A stretch of DNA of 64,000 nucleotides from contig JAQBXR010000011.1 of assembly GCA_027623295.1 (NCBI GenBank), forward strand, positions 42,105-106,104, given 5' to 3'. The notes beneath the pieces are model-generated. The model saw only the letters and a program-made list of their open reading frames with translations, was not told the DNA's origin and ran no database searches. Position 1 is the first letter of the stretch. Each line of letters begins with the position of its first letter. Origin of the DNA: Planctomycetota bacterium. GTDB taxonomy: Bacteria; Planctomycetota; UBA1135. The position numbers and the translations under genes were made by a program. Below, piece by piece: positions 61,643 through 64,000 of this stretch.

Positions 61643-62971
61643 TTACTTCTCAGCGCCGTACTTGCCTTCCTTGCCGTAAACATAACGGTGGAAGAGTTGG
61701 TGGAGGTCTTCGTTACCGGATTCCTCCACCAAGTGGCGCTCTAGCTCCGCAGTGGACACGGTTTTCAGCGCATGCTTTTCATAGAAGCTTGCCATGTGCT
61801 TGATTAACTCCTCCTCGCCGATGGTCCCGGCCACGCGGCTGAAGAAGAAGGATCCGGCACGATAAGAAGTGCTAGGCGTAGTGCGGTTCCACTCGTCTCC
61901 CGAACTAAGTTCAAACGGCTTGCCTTCCGTCTTGGTGCGCGATGCTGGGGTACGGCCGCCATCGGAGAAGTAAACCGTCCAAGCTTCGTCCCACCAGCCG
62001 TCGTTTTGACTTTGTGGTTTTGCACCGCGGCCAAACCAGCTGTGGAATAACTCGTGACGTAACGCGCCCATCGCGGTGGTGGTTGCGCCGTCATATTCCA
62101 TCGAGCGACTGCCCGGCCAAATCACGATTTCAATCGGACCCGTGTGCTGCCACGCACCCATGGTCTTGCTGAACTCCTCCATATCGGACTCGACTTGCTT
62201 CAACACAGTTTCCACGGAAGCGCCAGCATCGTTGCGCACCGTAACGCGAATCTCTTTGGTTTCACCATTCAACTTAAAGGTGCCGCCTCCGATTTTAACA
62301 TCCTTTGCCGGAATGATGACGAGCATGTGCGAAAAAGCAGTGAAGTGATCCGGGAAACTAACTTTCCAATGCAGCGGCCCGACTTCCGTGGTGACGCCGT
62401 TACTCACCAAAAGGTGCTTGACCTCGGTGCCCTTGATCGCGACGTCCAAATCAAACTTGAACATGTCGTAAAGCAAGTTGGAAGGGAACCACATTTCCAT
62501 ATAGCGCCCTTGGTTCAAATCGGAAAAGAAGAAGTCCCAATTTAACTTGCCATCGCCCCAGCCAATCGGGTTACTTTGCGGAGAAACGGGTTGACGCAAC
62601 TGGTAGTCAAAATGGAGCGTATAGATTTTTCCAGGCTCCAACTCGCGCTCGAGGATAAGCATGGTTCCCGACAGGCGACCAAAATCGTGAGGCGCACAAG
62701 TTTCCACCGCGATGGACTCACCATCGAGAGTTATGGTGTCAATCTTTTGGCGCAAGTCGAAGACCGGCATGCCGCCGTCGCCGGTCATTTCAAACACCAT
62801 GTCGGCGGTTGCCTTTGCCTTATTGGTATCCAGATCGAAAACTACTTTGGCATTCACCGAATGAATGTTAATCGGTACCGCAGTCAGGCCATCGATCTCG
62901 CGCGGGCTTGGTTCTTGGGCCAAGGACGGAGCTAAAAAGGCCACAAAGAGAGGAATCGCAAGAAAAATCAT
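61643..62971 (-). CDS. M1-like zinc metallopeptidase (compact)
   Basis: A 442-residue exported protein with signal peptide MIFLAIPLFVAFLAPSLAQ. An N-terminal beta domain is followed by the zinc site HELFH (His306, His310) and, after exactly 18 residues, Glu329 in WWDEAW, the M1-family spacing. The usual GAMEN exopeptidase loop is replaced by SMEYDGA, and the C-terminal helical domain is short, so it is smaller than typical M1 aminopeptidases. Peptide substrate unknown. Confidence 0.85.
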   Translation of the reverse strand: MIFLAIPLFVAFLAPSLAQEPSPREIDGLTAVPINIHSVNAKVVFDLDTNKAKATADMVFEMTGDGGMPVFDLRQKIDTITLDGESIAVETCAPHDFGRLSGTMLILERELEPGKIYTLHFDYQLRQPVSPQSNPIGWGDGKLNWDFFFSDLNQGRYMEMWFPSNLLYDMFKFDLDVAIKGTEVKHLLVSNGVTTEVGPLHWKVSFPDHFTAFSHMLVIIPAKDVKIGGGTFKLNGETKEIRVTVRNDAGASVETVLKQVESDMEEFSKTMGAWQHTGPIEIVIWPGSRSMEYDGATTTAMGALRHELFHSWFGRGAKPQSQNDGWWDEAWTVYFSDGGRTPASRTKTEGKPFELSSGDEWNRTTPSTSYRAGSFFFSRVAGTIGEEELIKHMASFYEKHALKTVSTAELERHLVEESGNEDLHQLFHRYVYGKEGKYGAEK

Positions 62972-63030
62972 GTCCTCATCGTAGCAATGCGGCTTTCATG
63001 GGAACTCGAGCCTAAAATACGACACTAATC

Positions 63031-64000
63031 ATGGTGCCGCTACGAAACTCTCTCTCAGTGATTCTGTCCCTCCTCGGTTGCGCTATGGCTTTTACGCCAA
63101 ACACTTACGCACAGGAGCAGGGTCTGACTCCCGCGCAACTTGCTGAAGAAGTTGGCATTGCGCCTTCCTTAATGCAGTTTTTTGGCCCGTTGCCAGAGAA
63201 CATGAACCTGGCCGACGCCCCCGCCACGCCAGAGCAAATCTCTCTCGGCAAGAAGCTGTTTTTTGAGACCAAGCTTTCTAAAGATGGCACCCTGTCCTGC
63301 AATTCCTGCCACGGATTGGACAGTTTTGGCGTGGATCATCAGTCCTTTTCTTCCGGCATAGGCGGACAACTTGGCGGGCGCAACTCACCCACCGTGTTAA
63401 ACGCCGCCGGGCATAGAACTCAATTTGGGGATGGTCGCGCCGCTAATGTAGAAGAGCAAGCCAAAGGCCCGATTCTCAATCCGGTGGAAATGGCTATGGA
63501 TAGTCCCGAACAAGTCATCGATATTCTGGCCCAAGATGCGAGCTATCCAAAAATGTTCGCCTCTGCATTCCCAGAAGATGCGAAGCCTCTGAGTTGGGAT
63601 AACCTCGCGCGCGCGATTGGGGCCTTTGAACGTCAGCTAGTCACTCCCGCTCCATGGGATGCGTTTTTGACCGGCGATGCCACAGCGTTGACCCCTCTTG
63701 AAAAGAAGGGCTTCAAAGCCTTCATCGACACCGGATGCTTCGGTTGCCACAACGGCCCGTTTATGGGTGGTCAGATTTTCATGAAGGTCGGCTTGATCAA
63801 CCCCTGGCCCAACCAAGAGGACCCCGGACGCGAAGCCATTGCCGGTGTGGAGGGGCATCGCATGGTGTTCAAGGTGCCAAGTCTGCGCAATGTGGAGCAA
63901 ACCGGACCCTATTTCCACGATGGATCGGTCGAAACTCTGGAAGAAGCCGTGCAGATGATGTCTCACCACCAGCGCGGTATAGATTTCACCGATGCAGAGG
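63031..64000 (+). CDS. Diheme cytochrome c peroxidase (3' truncated)
   Basis: The first 323 residues of a CCP/MauG-type protein that runs off the window. Signal peptide MVPLRNSLSVILSLLGCAMAF, then ISLGKKLFFETKLSKDGTLS with first heme site CNSCH, QAKGPILNPVEMAM, and second heme site CFGCH. VPSLRNVEQTGPYFHDGS is the conserved loop near the second heme. The usual FWDGRA box appears as QFGDGRA, so the Trp is Gly here. Its start is divergent from the metallopeptidase gene, 59 bases apart. Confidence 0.9.
   Translation, partial: MVPLRNSLSVILSLLGCAMAFTPNTYAQEQGLTPAQLAEEVGIAPSLMQFFGPLPENMNLADAPATPEQISLGKKLFFETKLSKDGTLSCNSCHGLDSFGVDHQSFSSGIGGQLGGRNSPTVLNAAGHRTQFGDGRAANVEEQAKGPILNPVEMAMDSPEQVIDILAQDASYPKMFASAFPEDAKPLSWDNLARAIGAFERQLVTPAPWDAFLTGDATALTPLEKKGFKAFIDTGCFGCHNGPFMGGQIFMKVGLINPWPNQEDPGREAIAGVEGHRMVFKVPSLRNVEQTGPYFHDGSVETLEEAVQMMSHHQRGIDFTDAE

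Overview
The window reads as one chromosomal segment of a Gram-negative, moderately GC-rich bacterium. It contains about 56 protein genes, one tRNA, no rRNA, and no CRISPR array, insertion sequence or prophage that I can see. A signal-peptide beta-barrel protein, a SurA-like chaperone, lipobox proteins and diheme/c-type cytochromes point to a two-membrane cell. A membrane-anchored, proline/glutamate-rich protein with prenyltransferase-type alpha-alpha repeats, tandem sulfatase-like proteins, many TTG starts and few clear Shine-Dalgarno sites make a planctomycete (PVC group), probably a marine lineage, my best guess. This is an inference from gene style, not a phylogeny.

Layout. 1-5214: the 3' end of an isocitrate/isopropylmalate dehydrogenase-family gene, a GT4 glycosyltransferase plus a small membrane protein, an FHA protein, a divergent ABC export system and a DedA protein. 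5334-8785: K+-dependent membrane pyrophosphatase (hppA), rsfS, and a PPP-type phosphatase. 8895-10151: an outer-membrane beta-barrel protein with a strong terminator. 10566-14978: a tightly overlapping four-gene glycosyltransferase cassette (three GT4, one GT2). It converges on a reverse-strand block of a sigma-54 activator core without an HTH, pgsA, rimO and ftsK. 20631-29786 (reverse strand): housekeeping genes (coaB, coaC, gmk, yicC, pyrE, secG, tpiA, DAHP synthase) with two paralogous membrane-bound sulfatase-fold enzymes inserted around coaB. 29898-33802: dGTPase, thiD, fabI, rnc, cupin. 33933-37986: an unrecognised Cys-rich/coiled-coil protein and a large BNR/sortilin-type propeller protein. 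38017-44802: mfd, a SurA-like protein, the prenyltransferase-repeat protein with a decayed paralogue fragment behind it, and a cytochrome c lipoprotein. 44891-47606: rpsT, a TPR protein, def, ribF and tRNA-Phe. 47701-49147: a TetR regulator and an SDR enzyme sharing a near-identical operator. 49217-53687: a PD-(D/E)XK (DUF1887-like) nuclease with very long Arg/Gly- and Lys/Glu/Pro-rich tails, divergent from a DUF255 thioredoxin-fold lipoprotein. 53694-57773: the biotin operon bioB-bioFD(fused)-bioA. 57808-64000: ABC-F protein Uup, a DEAD-box helicase with a DbpA-type RNA-binding domain, a compact M1-like metallopeptidase, and a truncated diheme cytochrome c peroxidase.

The most unusual items are the tailed nuclease, the paired Thr-type sulfatase-fold membrane enzymes wrapped around a split coaB/coaC, the TetR/SDR pair with matching operators, the bioF-bioD fusion, the HTH-less sigma-54 activator beside a glycan cassette, and the relic of a repeat-protein paralogue. 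I did not find an obvious complete novel defence or biosynthetic system.
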